64,000 nucleotides of DNA. It comes from Epiperipatus broadwayi. Taxonomy: Eukaryota; Onychophora; Udeonychophora; Euonychophora; Peripatidae. Below the pieces are notes generated by a model. The model made no database searches and was not told the origin of the DNA. It was given only the letters and a program-made list of their open reading frames with translations. Position numbers and translations under genes: made by a program. This document shows positions 1-10,880 of this stretch, one piece after another (positions within the stretch are counted from its first letter, which is position 1; each line of letters starts with the position of its first letter). The stretch covers positions 12,136,292-12,200,291 of the forward strand of contig JAQFVV010012402.1 in assembly GCA_028023455.1 (NCBI GenBank), given 5' to 3'.

Positions 1-335
1 ATTTGTATAAGCATTAATAAGTAAACCTTTGGAGTATATTTTTGTAAAAATAATTAAGTTTGTTTTAGTTTATTTCTTAACTTTTCTTACAATCATAAGT
101 GGAAGATGACCACTGTAAATACAAACTAATACTTCCATAAAAGTACATGAATTATATGTAAAGAAAATATTTTATTTGTATAAGCATTAATAAGTAAACC
201 TTTGATGTATATTATTTTTTAAAAAAACTAAGTTTGTTTTAGTTTATTTCTTAATTTTTTTCACAATCATAAATGGAAGATGACCAATGTAAATACAAAC
301 TAACACATCCATAAAAGTACATGAATTACATGTTA
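1..335. repeat. Tandem duplication, ~173-bp unit, cut by the window edge
   Basis: Two head-to-tail copies start at 1 and 174 with the same opening (atttgtataagcattaataa). They share the later block aatacaaactaa followed by ccataaaagtacatgaatta. Copies differ by point changes and small indels. The first copy may begin before the window. No coding content is seen. From 336 to about 805 there is only AT-rich sequence with a T/G homopolymer near 488-510. Confidence 0.85.
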
Positions 336-805
336 TTCTAAATAAGATTTGTTTATACTTCTGTTTAAAATATATTGCTTTTCAAATGTATAAATAATGA
401 AACAAAGAAACACATTTTAAAATGTTATATAAAAATCAAAATAAATATTAAGAAAGATATTTAAATTTTGTTTTGAAATTATCTAATTTTTTTTTTTTTT
501 TTGGGGGGGGGCTAGTTTATATTTAAGTAATATAGACAAACATGTATTGTACATTAAACAAATATGTATTGTAACGGTATATGCCAGTTACATTAATTTA
601 AAATTAGAATAAAAAATTTTTTTAAGTTTGTAAATAAAAAACTAAAAGCTAAAATTAAAGAGTTGTTCAATGTATGTATATATATATTCGCACAGATGCA
701 AAACTTTAAAAATTATTTTCTTTTTAAAAAAAAAAAAATTTGAACGTACTTTTTTATAAAAAAGTATAAGATATAAAGATAAAATATTTTTGTTAATGGA
801 AATGA

Positions 806-1203
806 TGTGTTTATTAATTATCGAAAAGCAAACTAGCCCTTGGGGCTCTTATAGAAAAAAGTCAGATGAAAGATATAGATAAGAGAATAAAAAAATTAGA
901 ATGTCCAATAGAAGCAGTAACCAATTGCTCGGACCTTAATGGAAATTATTGGAACAGGAAACTATGTTCAATGAATTTGGAGGAGTACTATAAAAGAAAA
1001 AAAAATTCAAATTAAGACAGTTCCAGTTTGTTTTTGTGAGAAAGGCGATAAGATGCACTTGTCACTCTTTTTCACTTATTTCAAATGAAATGACTGAAAT
1101 ACCAGGAATGAACCAGCTAAGGCCATCTCCAGAACAAGAGGCCGGTCTTCAAATAGAGACATCATGGGAATTGGCACCAGGAATAGGGATTCTTCTACTG
1201 TAA
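806..1203 (+). pseudogene. Frameshifted gene-like fragment, family not recognised
   Basis: The stretch is richer in G+C than its surroundings and reads as protein in two overlapping plus-strand frames. The first frame (about 806-1013) includes the string NCSDLNGNYWNRKLCSMN and ends just after a run of A. The second (about 1000-1203) includes FQFVFVRKAIRCTCHSF and then EMTEIPGMNQLRPSPEQE. One missing or extra base in the poly-A run near 1000-1008 would join them. A donor-like gtaaga follows at about 1200. I see no good acceptor. It could be an old processed gene copy, part of an exon, or an unrecognised transposon ORF. No function is assigned. Confidence 0.35.
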
Positions 1204-1408
1204 GACATGAACTGTAAAATTTAAAGGTAATTAAGAACTTTCGTTAAAATTTGACAAACTTTTAATATTCAGCTAACCTAAATCTTAAAATGAACTTTTA
1301 TCTGACTTAAGTTTTCAAATTAATTATTAATGTTTAATTTTATACATGTGAGTTTGCTAAAAATCATTTCCATTTTTTTCTTTTATTTTTATTAATATTT
1401 ATTGTATA

Positions 1409-1825
1409 AATTATTTAAATGCATTAAATTTAAGTTGGGTATAGATGCTTGCATAGATTCGTTAACGTTTAATTATGTTTTTGTTTTTCATATTTGATTA
1501 AAATATATAGACATTCGGTAAATAATGATACCTTACAGTGAGTATCTAAAATGTATTTATTTGGTTGTCTCTTAAGTTATTGGTGTCAATGTGGCATCTT
1601 ATGATGAATGCCATTGGGTTTCTTGTAAATTTCCCTCTGCAATTCCATCAATGACTTTATATTTTGATCGTTTATGTTTGTTTTGGAATGTTTTTAACCA
1701 TGTAATCTATGTAGCCGATCTATACCACGTTAAAAAAAAAAAACTTTTATAAAATACATCTGTGCGAAATTATATAAATGTTAAATTTAAGTCGGGCATG
1801 AATGGCTATATAGATTTGTAAAGTT
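1409..1825. repeat. Pair of short diverged direct repeats
   Basis: About 55 bp at 1409-1466 recur at 1768-1825. Shared words are ttaaatttaagt, gggtat/gggcat and atagatt. Between them lies AT-rich sequence without a gene. The stretch 1830-2210 is somewhat richer in G+C and holds an 82-codon ORF (1879-2127) with no recognisable motif. I do not call it a gene. Confidence 0.5.
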
Positions 1826-2499
1826 ATATTAATTAATTAAGGGAGGGTTAATCTTAGGTTATTTGTTTCGTAGTTAAATTGGGTCAATGGATTGGATATA
1901 TTGGTGTAATTAGTAGATGTAGTATGAGATTCGCTACTGCAGGATCGCATTATATGCTGCACACCCCCTGTTTGCCTATGGAAAAGATAGTAAGACAGAA
2001 AATGCAGTACCTTCTTATGGAGTTTTTTTTATTGTTCTTCTTGCCAGACAGATGTAGCATTCCTGTCTGGATGAGAGTCAATGCCTTCTTAACCATGCTG
2101 TTCAGATGTACATTCCTGACAGTATGATATTTGTGTTGTTGTATTCATACTGCATTGAATACATCGATATATCAGATGGATTGACGTTGGTTTGGCTGCG
2201 AATTTTTGCCTAAGATTAAATCAGGGATAGAATATTTTCAGATGCAATTTATGTAGTTTATTCATCCTTGACATTTTTAAAAAAATATTATTAAATTCAT
2301 TTGTACTACTGGTTTAAAATTTTAAAATAATAATTTAAATTAAAAGTTAATATTAAAATCTAAAATAATAAATGTTATTCCTCAAATTTTAAATGATTAT
2401 ATATGTGCATTAATAAATATTGTTTGTGTATTAATTACTGGCAGTGGCTTTTATTTTTTTATATTTAAGATACAAATTAAACAAAGTTATATATTATTA

Positions 2500-2670
2500 T
2501 CTCTGTGTCTCCACTGAGCTATTGACTGGGGCTAACGGTCTAAATATAAAATAAAGTGGAATCTTAACTTATGTATCTGCCTATTATATAAATTGTCTAG
2601 GTTCAAGTAGCCTAGTGGCGCTCTGTAGTGCAGATACAGTAAGACTGAACTTCCACTTCTTATCAGACTT
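2500..2670. other. Small G+C-richer island, unidentified
   Basis: This patch (ccactgagctattgactggg to the caagtagcctagtggcgctc block) stands out from the AT-rich flanks. It has no ORF of note on either strand. It could be an old SINE or regulatory sequence. From 2670 to 4360 I see only AT-rich sequence with no supportable gene. Confidence 0.25.
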
Positions 2671-4367
2671 ATAGTATAGATAAATATATATAATGAAAAC
2701 ATACGACCCGGTTAATTTTTCCAAGGATCATTGGATATTGCTTAACATATTATTCAGTTAAAATATTTATTAATATATAATAAACATAATAATAAAAATA
2801 TTCTAAGAAACTATAGTTTTTAAGTCCTGAAACTTCTTAATAATCCATGTATCAAATGAAGACTCTTTAAATAAACATTATATTTGAAGTTCATTTATAT
2901 TCCAATGACATAATTTAAAAACAGATTTTTATTCAATTAATGAAATACATATTTTTAAAGAATATATTCCAACATTAACATTTACATATAAATATTAGTA
3001 CTATTTAATCTTTTGATAGATTGAATCCTTTGGGAAACTTAATCCACAACGCATTTCACTTCATATCCCTTTTAGTTACTTTATAACAAATATATATATA
3101 TTAATCACTGAGAATAGTTTACATTTCTTAAGCCTTATTTTATACTTTGAGATAATTTTACTCCAAGATGTTTCTAGATCTCTCAAAAGACAATGTCTTT
3201 AGGAGCAAATGTTTTCTTTTACATAGTCATTTATTATTATATGGCACTTCAACTATTTTTTTTAATATATAAATCACATTGACTTGCATATTAAAAAGGC
3301 AGGTTAAAAGAGAGAGTTCGATCTCAAATCACAGGCTTTTCATACTTCTTTGCTAATGATGAAACATTGAAGTCATTAACTTTGATATTGTTCCCATAGT
3401 TTCAATCAAAATAACCCGTTGCTACTCAGAATTAAAATTTTGCTCGATAGAAATTTCTTGAAATATTTCAGCATTCCGTGAACTAAAAATATCTTAACTT
3501 TAAATAAGTAAACAGTTTGTAAAATAATAAAAATAATAATACAACAAATTTTCAACTTAGAATACATATTTTAAAATCATAAGTTGAATAAAATAAATAA
3601 ATATTCTTTGTACACCTATTTATTTAATATAAAATATTCTACAAAATATTTAAATATTTTTAAAAATAATTATATATAAACAATATTTGAAAATAAGTAT
3701 TTTATGTTATTTTAATCATGTTCACAGCACCCTACACACCCATACATGCATTAAATAATAATTGACTATTTTGTTTCTTTATGTTTATATATTATTTGTT
3801 AAATGTATGCAATAAATAAAAATATTAAGTAAATAAAATATTAATAAATGAATATCGATATATACCTTAGTCTATTCAATTTTTCTCATAAAAATATTCA
3901 CTTTATTATGATGTACAATTTAATATACTATTTGTTAATTAAAATTAAAAATTCATAAATGTTATCAAATGTTATGTTACAATGGGCTATTGATAATATT
4001 TATTAACATTGTAAACCATTGATCCATCTAAAACAATTTTTAAGAACATGATTCCAGGTTTGAATCTCGAGCAAGAGGATATAATATATTTTAAGTTTCT
4101 TGTATTACCTGTAAAAAAACTGTAACTCCGTGATATGGAATACTGATAACTTATTATATATAAATAATTTACATTCAATATTTGATAAATTTTCTATCAT
4201 AATTATAATTAATGTAAAAAAAATTATAAATTTATTTTGTTAAAGAATTATTCAAGATATGATAGTACATAGAAAAATCTCTTTATTGAACTGTATTTCA
4301 GAAATATTAATGATACCTCATTTGCATACAAGGAACTAAAATATAGGTACTTATGTAATTTGCCTGC

Positions 4368-5756
4368 TGGAAACTTGCCATCCATTTTTTTATAAAAATA
4401 ATTCATTTTCAGGGATTTACAAAATATGGTATAAACAATATGGTTAACACTAAGTTATTGCATTCAATAATTATGTTCTTTTTATATATTAAAAGGATAA
4501 AGAAGCACAAAAGTTTAAAGGATAGTAATTCAAATTTTTTTTAAATATAAATACACTAAATAAATTTTTTAAAAAAGCATCATTTAGTAGACTATGTGGC
4601 ACTATCCTGTAATTTTGAACCATTGTATCTTGTTCTACCAATGAAATATTTCAAATTTTAATTATATTTCCAGTTTTGTCAATGAAATATTCCAGGTTTT
4701 AATCATATTTCCAAAAATGATACAGTAAAGAAGGAATGTTAAAAAACCATGTGTAAACTAGTGTTAAAAAAATTATAATAATTTGTCACTTGTTATTTGT
4801 TAGACTTGTGTTAATAATTTTGAAAATATTTTAGTGCATCTTGTTCTGTCATTGAAATATTTCAAATTTTAATCATATTTCCATTTCTGCCAATGAAGTA
4901 TTTCAAATTTTATAATTTTACATACAGGTAATTACTGAATGCTTAAAGAATGACAATTTCAGCACGACATATTAAATGTTGAGCACATGTTAATGTTATG
5001 TTCTATATGGAATTTATTGAAAAATGTTTTTGAATTTTTTAAAAATTAACAATCAGTTTAGAATTGTGAATGTAATTTATTAAAAAAAATTGGGATTAAC
5101 CCTGCCATAAATTCCATTCACAAGATATCAAAATGTTAGCACTCAGTGAACACTTAACGTGAGACTAACAGATAACATGTGATAAAGTATCATAATATTT
5201 TTTAATATTAGTTTACATGTTATTTTTTAACATTCCTTCTTTACTGTATCATTTTTGAAAATATGATTGGAATATTTCATCAACAGAACAAGATGCACTG
5301 GAATATTTTCAAATTTATGGGATAGTGCTTGCCCGAAAAGTGATGTCTGCCTACACGTTTGTTATTCTTTACTTAATTATGTTTTATTTTTATTTTCTTT
5401 ACTGCATTTACACATTGCTTACAATCCTTTGGGTTTTTGCATGTTTCAGTAGAATATTTTTAAAACTTTGGGATAGTACTTGCCCAAAAAGTAATATTAG
5501 TCTGCACATTTGTTATAGTCTATTAAATGATGTTTTTTTTTTTTTTTAAAAAAATGTATTTACATTTAAAAAAATTTTGAATTACAATTCTTTGGATTTT
5601 TGTATTTCTCTTTATCAATTTAATAAATTAAAAACAAAATTCTTGAATATGTTAACTTAGACTTAGTCATATTGTTTATAGTATGTGTTACAAGCCCCTG
5701 AAAATGAATTATTTTTTTAAAAAAAAAAACTGATGGCAAGCTTCCGGTGGGCAAAC
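4368..5756. mobile_element. Fold-back (long inverted-repeat) element, ~1.4 kb
   Basis: The outer arms at 4368-4460 and 5650-5756 are imperfect inverse complements. On the left are tgcctgctggaaacttgcca and aattcattttcaggg. On the right are ccctgaaaatgaatt and tggcaagcttccggtgggca. A second inverted pair lies inside at 4598-4745 and 5228-5335, sharing tgatacagtaaagaaggaat and aacaagat. Short repeats with atgaaatatt and aaatttt recur at about 4640, 4680, 4850 and 4890. A block with gggatagt and cttgccc recurs directly at about 5320 and 5465. No transposase is visible. It is either a non-autonomous fold-back transposon or two inverted copies of one repeat. Confidence 0.6.
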
Positions 5757-6029
5757 TATTTAAATACCAAAATATACTTTACATTGATTAATATAAATGT
5801 GAAATTATATGCCTAACATATAGACTACATTTTAATGACATTTGTATATTCTTTTCAGACATAAATTTATTTTTATTTATAAAATATATATTTCAATATC
5901 TATATTTTTAAGTAGTTTTCTTTACTATCAAAATATTAATAAATTGAATTGTTAATTATTATCATTATTTTTATTTTATCTAACCTTTTATTTTCTTTTG
6001 GAATTGGAATGGCCATATTTGTTTGAAAA

Positions 6030-6190
6030 TACCAATTGATAATCATCATCATTTTCACCCATTATTGATCTACTGCAGGATGAAGGTTTCTCCAGGCTCA
6101 AGCCATCTTCCTTTCTCTAACCTCTCTTCAGTATATCAAAAGTTATTCCTATTTCTTCCTCTTACTCATATTTTTATTTTAATCTGATTT
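6030..6190 (-). pseudogene. RTE-type LINE, 3' terminal fragment
   Basis: Read on the minus strand, the sequence encodes LEKGRWLEPGETFILQ followed by an acidic, stop-containing end and a (gat)n tail. It matches the C-terminal end of the RTE copy at 36.8-37.1 kb, which reads LRETFILQWLDNG. Such LINEs commonly end in short microsatellite-like tails rather than long poly(A). Only the last ~50 codons are present, so the insertion is strongly 5'-truncated. The flanking stretches (5760-6030 and 6190-7840) are AT-rich with no supportable gene. Confidence 0.55.
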
Positions 6191-7858
6191 TATTTATTAA
6201 ATGTTTTTTTTACAAATTGAATTAATAAAATGTTAGTATATAGTATCTTTCTAAATTATTTAACAATATGGAAACAAACTCACTACCAATGTTTAATATT
6301 TTAGATATAGCTTATGCTATATCTTTAGAAGAGTAATAAATTAATGTGATATATATATTTAATGTTTTATAATTTAGCATAAATACATATAATTTTTTCA
6401 GCATTTTCTATTGTCCAATCTCATCACGAATCATTCTTAACTATTTTTGAAATCAATATTTAATTAAAAATTAATTTTCAATGAATGGTGCTAATCTATA
6501 CAAAAAATATTTTAAATGTATGAAGTGTAATATAATAGTTTACCCACTCAATTGAGATTCTTTTTTTTTTTTTTTTAATATTTAAAAATTATATTGGTCT
6601 ATTTCTTTTCATAGTCATTGAATACTTTTCCAGGTTAGTTGGTACAATTTTTTTAATAATTTTGTTGATTATATATATATAACAAATCTAATCAAGTCAT
6701 ATAATAGATTAGGGGGAGAAAATATCCATTATTGTTAAATATCTGGAGATAAATATGCAAAATAGTTAATAAACGTACTGAAATATGACTAAATTTTTTT
6801 AATAAAAGAAAATAATTATAATTTTACTATTATATAAGTAATAATAATTTCAATTAGAATTAGCCAGAAAGAAAGAAGTGTCCAGTGCAATGTTTTCCGG
6901 TGTGTGGGATGAGGCTTTCATATGTGATAAAAAAATACTTAGATATTTTTTTTTAAAAAAGTCATATTTGCAGTTACAGATATATTATTGTTTTTTTTCT
7001 ATCTTCCTATGTCTACTATCAATTTTGCAGGATTGTCTAAAAAATAATATAAAAACTTTTGAAAAAAAAAATTATATAAAAAATTTCAAATACAATAAAT
7101 TTCTACTTGCATTAGTAAGTAAATATTTTATTACATAATTATTGTTTCAAAAATTATTTTTATAAACATTATTTTATTTTAATCTATGTGTTTTGTCTCT
7201 GCATTTATTTTATTATAGATAAGTTGCAATGTAAATAAATACATTAAATGACTTCTGCCATATTTTCAAGTTTTAATAAACACATGGGGGGGGGGTGTCT
7301 TTTAACAGCAAAACTTACAAAATTAAATATTTGTTATTAAAGTATTGACCAAAGTATAATTAGTACAATAATATAATATTAAATATGTGTTGTTGTTTTT
7401 TAAATTATAAATATTTTAATTTCAATTATTCAATATCACATTTGGCATTAACATGACTTGCATATTGAGAAACATTTAGGTTGACTTTGTATACATTTTG
7501 CATTCATTACATGCTCAGTGCTTTTACAAGTGTATTATTTTGCACATGATAGTAATCATTGTAGAACTGAGTTTTGGCAATTTAAAAATAAAACATAGAT
7601 CATGCACACTTGGGAGAATCACTTAATAATCATGGAACCATATTTTGCACTGCGCTCAGGCTAGATCTGCATTTAAAAGTTACTGTAAACTATTGTTTAC
7701 TCTTTGAAAAAATATAACTTATTGTTTAGTTATTTTAGTGCAATTAAAACATAAAAAAACAGAAAAAAATAATAATAATTACTATTAGTGCCTTTATATA
7801 TATTTTTTAACCAGTTGGTTACATAGTAGCACTAAGAAAAATAAATAATTAGATAGTT

Positions 7859-7969
7859 TTTTTTTTTTCATATGTTATAGCATCTGCCGGGATGCAAACC
7901 CACACCCGTCTGCAACCAACTACTTGCTTGCATGGCGGCTGCGATATCTCTCGGTTAACAACGCAAGAC
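7859..7969 (-). mobile_element. tRNA-derived SINE, copy 1
   Basis: On the minus strand this is the same short tRNA-like unit as at 10.76, 26.1, 30.0 and 57.2 kb. It has an A-box-like segment, a B-box region (cgggtgtgggtttgcatccc), and then a gatgctataac-type end with an A-rich tail. It is flanked by a perfect 15-bp target-site duplication, aataattagatagtt, at 7844-7858 and 7970-7984. This copy is more diverged than the others. It is too mutated to be a working tRNA. Confidence 0.8.
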
Positions 7970-8558
7970 AATAATTAGATAGTTGGCAGGAAAGTTCCTC
8001 AGGTTTGAGAATTTAAAAAAAATTTTGTTAATGGGGGGAAGTAATATTTAAAATTTCATAGACCTATTTTTTAAAGGATCATTATTTAATTCAATATTTG
8101 TAAAATCCCCATATGATAGTATGAAAATTCTTAAACATTAAATATGTTTAAGAGTATATTTTAAAAATAAAAGAGAAGGAAGAACAAAATAAGATTTTAA
8201 TAACTTTGTAAATTTTATTTTTCATTAATCAGAATTGTTTTTTTTAATCTTTCTTTAATGAAAAAGAAAAAGCAATGCAATGCAATTAACTGAGTATCTT
8301 GTTGTTTTTTTGCAAGAAGATTTGTTTTTTTAATTATAAAGGAGTGTTAAGAATTTTATATTGTTAATTTTAAGTTCTTGACTTGTTTTCAATATCTATG
8401 ATTAAGAAGGAAATTGCCTTAATGATTGTATTTATAAAATTTTATGTAATTGTCATGAAGATTATCATGTAAGAGACAGATTGTAATTGGCTTATGGGCA
8501 AGATAGTTTTAGAAAAAATATATATGTGGGGTGTGAATGATTATATCCAAGTGTCTAG

Positions 8559-8746
8559 AGACAGGTATTACTAACTCAACTGTTGAAAAGAACAGTCAAA
8601 TCTTAATTCTCTGGCAGAAAAATATAGAAGAAATTATTGCCAACTTAACTTTTGAAGAGAGCAGTCAAATCTTAATCATGTGGCTGGAAAATATAGAAGA
8701 AATTATTCCTAACTTACCTGTTGAAGAAAGAGTAGCCCAAGCATAA
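8559..8746 (+). CDS. Possible terminal exon with 23-residue repeats
   Basis: After an acceptor-like gtgtctag (to 8558), an open frame runs to a stop at 8744-8746. It contains a repeated ~23-residue unit: NSQILILWQKNIEEI is followed by SSQILIMWLENIEEI, and then IPNLPVEERVAQA. At the DNA level this is a ~69-bp tandem duplication. The repeat looks like an amphipathic helix with a conserved Trp, and I do not recognise the family. An upstream ATG at 8537 is in frame but probably reads into intron. The next ~400 bp are richer in G+C and contain aataaa-type signals near 8770 and 8903, which fits a 3' UTR. Alternatives are a chance ORF in a transposon or a pseudogene. Confidence 0.35.
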
Positions 8747-10560
8747 TCTTTCTGATACCAAGCTATTGAATAAAATGGCTGTTTTTATCAATCTTTTATC
8801 ATACTTTGAATTTAGCACCAAAATAGTTTGTACAATGAAAACCATGTGCTAAATTCAGCTAAAAGCTAAGCATTACCTTTCTCCATGTAACCTACTTTCA
8901 CTGGAATAAAAAATGTAGAGAAAGTACCTTCCTAAAGTAGTCTGCAATCCTGCCTTCAACCATGATCAGAGTCTCTGTCTCACCTGGAAATTTAAGAGAA
9001 CCATATGGACAAATTTTACTATTTTTCAATTACCTGGAATTGTTAAGACCAGGAAAAGGACAGCTTAACTATGCTATATCTAAGAAGTCATTAAGAAGAA
9101 GCTCAATTGTGTAGAAAACTGGAAATTGTAACTGAAAAGGTCTCTATCAACATTAAAGTCATGGTTAGAGGTATTATTTTTTATTATGTGTGCACACTAT
9201 TTTTTTTATTAATAGAATTTTTTTGTTTCAAAAATGTAATAAGTTTTTTTTATGTGTGTTGTATAAGAATTGATGTCAGTATTTACTTCATTAAGTTAAA
9301 AAATTCCAAATTATTAGACTTTTTTTTGTAAAACTCAATCAATTTTTCTTACAAATGGTAAAATTGCTTTTTAATATATATGTGTATAATCTGCTATAAA
9401 TCTTTTTTTTTCCTCTCAATTTGCCCTCTGAGTGAATAATCAAAGGTTGTTATCTTTGATTTTTTTTTGAAAATGTTTAACAAACTCTTAAAATTTTTAA
9501 AGAAAGAACCTAATGAATTTAAAGTTAATTCATGAAAAAAATTAATTGGTTGGTTAATCTAATTTTTGTACAAATGTATTTTTTTGAAGAAATGGATGTT
9601 TCAAATGTTATACTATCATGTCATTTTTGTTTTTGTTGTTATTGATCAGATATTAAATAATTGTTTTAAAAATATTTTTTCTAATCTTAATTACTGCATT
9701 CTATCCAACTTCTGTTTCATGAAGTGCAGTGTATGTGGCCTGTAGCATGACAACTTACATTCTAGGATTTAGTTTTTTTTATGATCCCAATAAAACTAGT
9801 TATTTATAAGTAGTGGAAGTTTATGATTTGCTTAAGGTTATTTATAATAAGCTTATTTATTTATTTATTTCCCTTTTGCTCACATTAATAAATTAAAGTT
9901 CTTGCTTCCTGCACTAGATTAATGCATAACAACTATATAGAATAAGAGTTTTATATATTTAGTGTATGGTCTGGTTGACACAAAAAGTATTTTTAAAGCC
10001 CATGCACTGCATTTTATTTTAGTTTAGTTTCTATTAGAATTTTAATTTATAACTGGCCAGTACATTAATGATAGTAAATGGCCAGAGATTGACAATGATC
10101 AGCATGTTTTAATATCACAACATTATTGGTTTTGATTATTATGTATTCTTATGGATTAGCAATTAAGTTGGTGCATCCAAATTAATGTTTAAATAATAGT
10201 TAGCCTGTCTACAGTAGACCCATTTCAAATCCAGTCACCAGATTGACTGTTGATTTATTTTGATTGTTAGTCATTTATGATGATGGATGATTATTACTTT
10301 TGAGTATCACTTATACTTCTGATTAGTGCTGGTGAACTTATATATAGCTATGCTGATCTATCATGCTCATCCCTTTTGATATTACATTATATTTTTTTTT
10401 CTTGATGATAAACAAACAATTCCGCAGATCCCGGATGGTTTAAACCTTGATTTTCTCTAGAGTTAGAAATGCCTACCCATCTTGGGCTGTGGATGTTCAT
10501 GTACTGGTGGCCATTGCCTCAAGTACTACCCCCTTATTTCTCTGTAGTATTACAATATAT
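8747..10560. other. Moderately G+C-richer non-coding stretch
   Basis: Compared with most of the window, 8747-9150 and 9700-10560 have more G+C and fewer homopolymers. Both lack convincing ORFs. The stretch could be a long 3' UTR or lncRNA downstream of the possible exon at 8559-8746, or old transposon sequence. The block around 10420-10540 (cccggatggtttaaacc to tggtggccattgcctc) is the most complex part. The 74-codon ORF at 9107-9331 is low-complexity and not called. Confidence 0.25.
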
Positions 10561-10759
10561 TCTATCAATATTTTTTATGTATTGTAGCTAAAATTATTTA
10601 ATTATATTTATTAACTTATAATAATCAATCGACTGATAATTATTTTTAAAATTTATTATATTTTAAAAATTCAAGCATTTGTGATTATCAACTTATGAAA
10701 CAATATATATATATATTGCAGATTCTTAAAAAACTGCTAATAAATATTCATTTATTTTT

Positions 10760-10869
10760 GTCAAGCATTGGTGGTCGAGAGGTCAGCATAGTTTCCTTAA
10801 AAGCAGTTGTCCCGGGTTAGCGGGTTCACTTCCCAGCCGATGCTATGACACATGAGAAAATAATATATA
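10760..10869 (+). mobile_element. tRNA-derived SINE, copy 2
   Basis: The unit begins gtcaagcattggtggtcgag, carrying the A-box-like tggtcgagagg. It continues to a B-box-like gggttcacttccc and ends gatgctatgacacatgag plus an A/T tail. An 11-bp target-site duplication, catttattttt, is at 10749-10759 and 10870-10880. The family has the D-arm and T-arm of a tRNA with an extra-arm-like insert. Transcription would be by RNA polymerase III from internal boxes. Confidence 0.85.
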
Positions 10870-10880
10870 CATTTATTTTT

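Noticed and set aside
1879-2127. 82-codon ORF in a slightly G+C-richer stretch
   Set aside because: No motif, no splice context and no homology I can recognise. Its composition gives no clear coding signal.
5267-5549. Two overlapping ORFs rich in Phe, Leu and Tyr
   Set aside because: They lie inside the fold-back element and its direct repeats. The apparent hydrophobic segments come from T-rich DNA.
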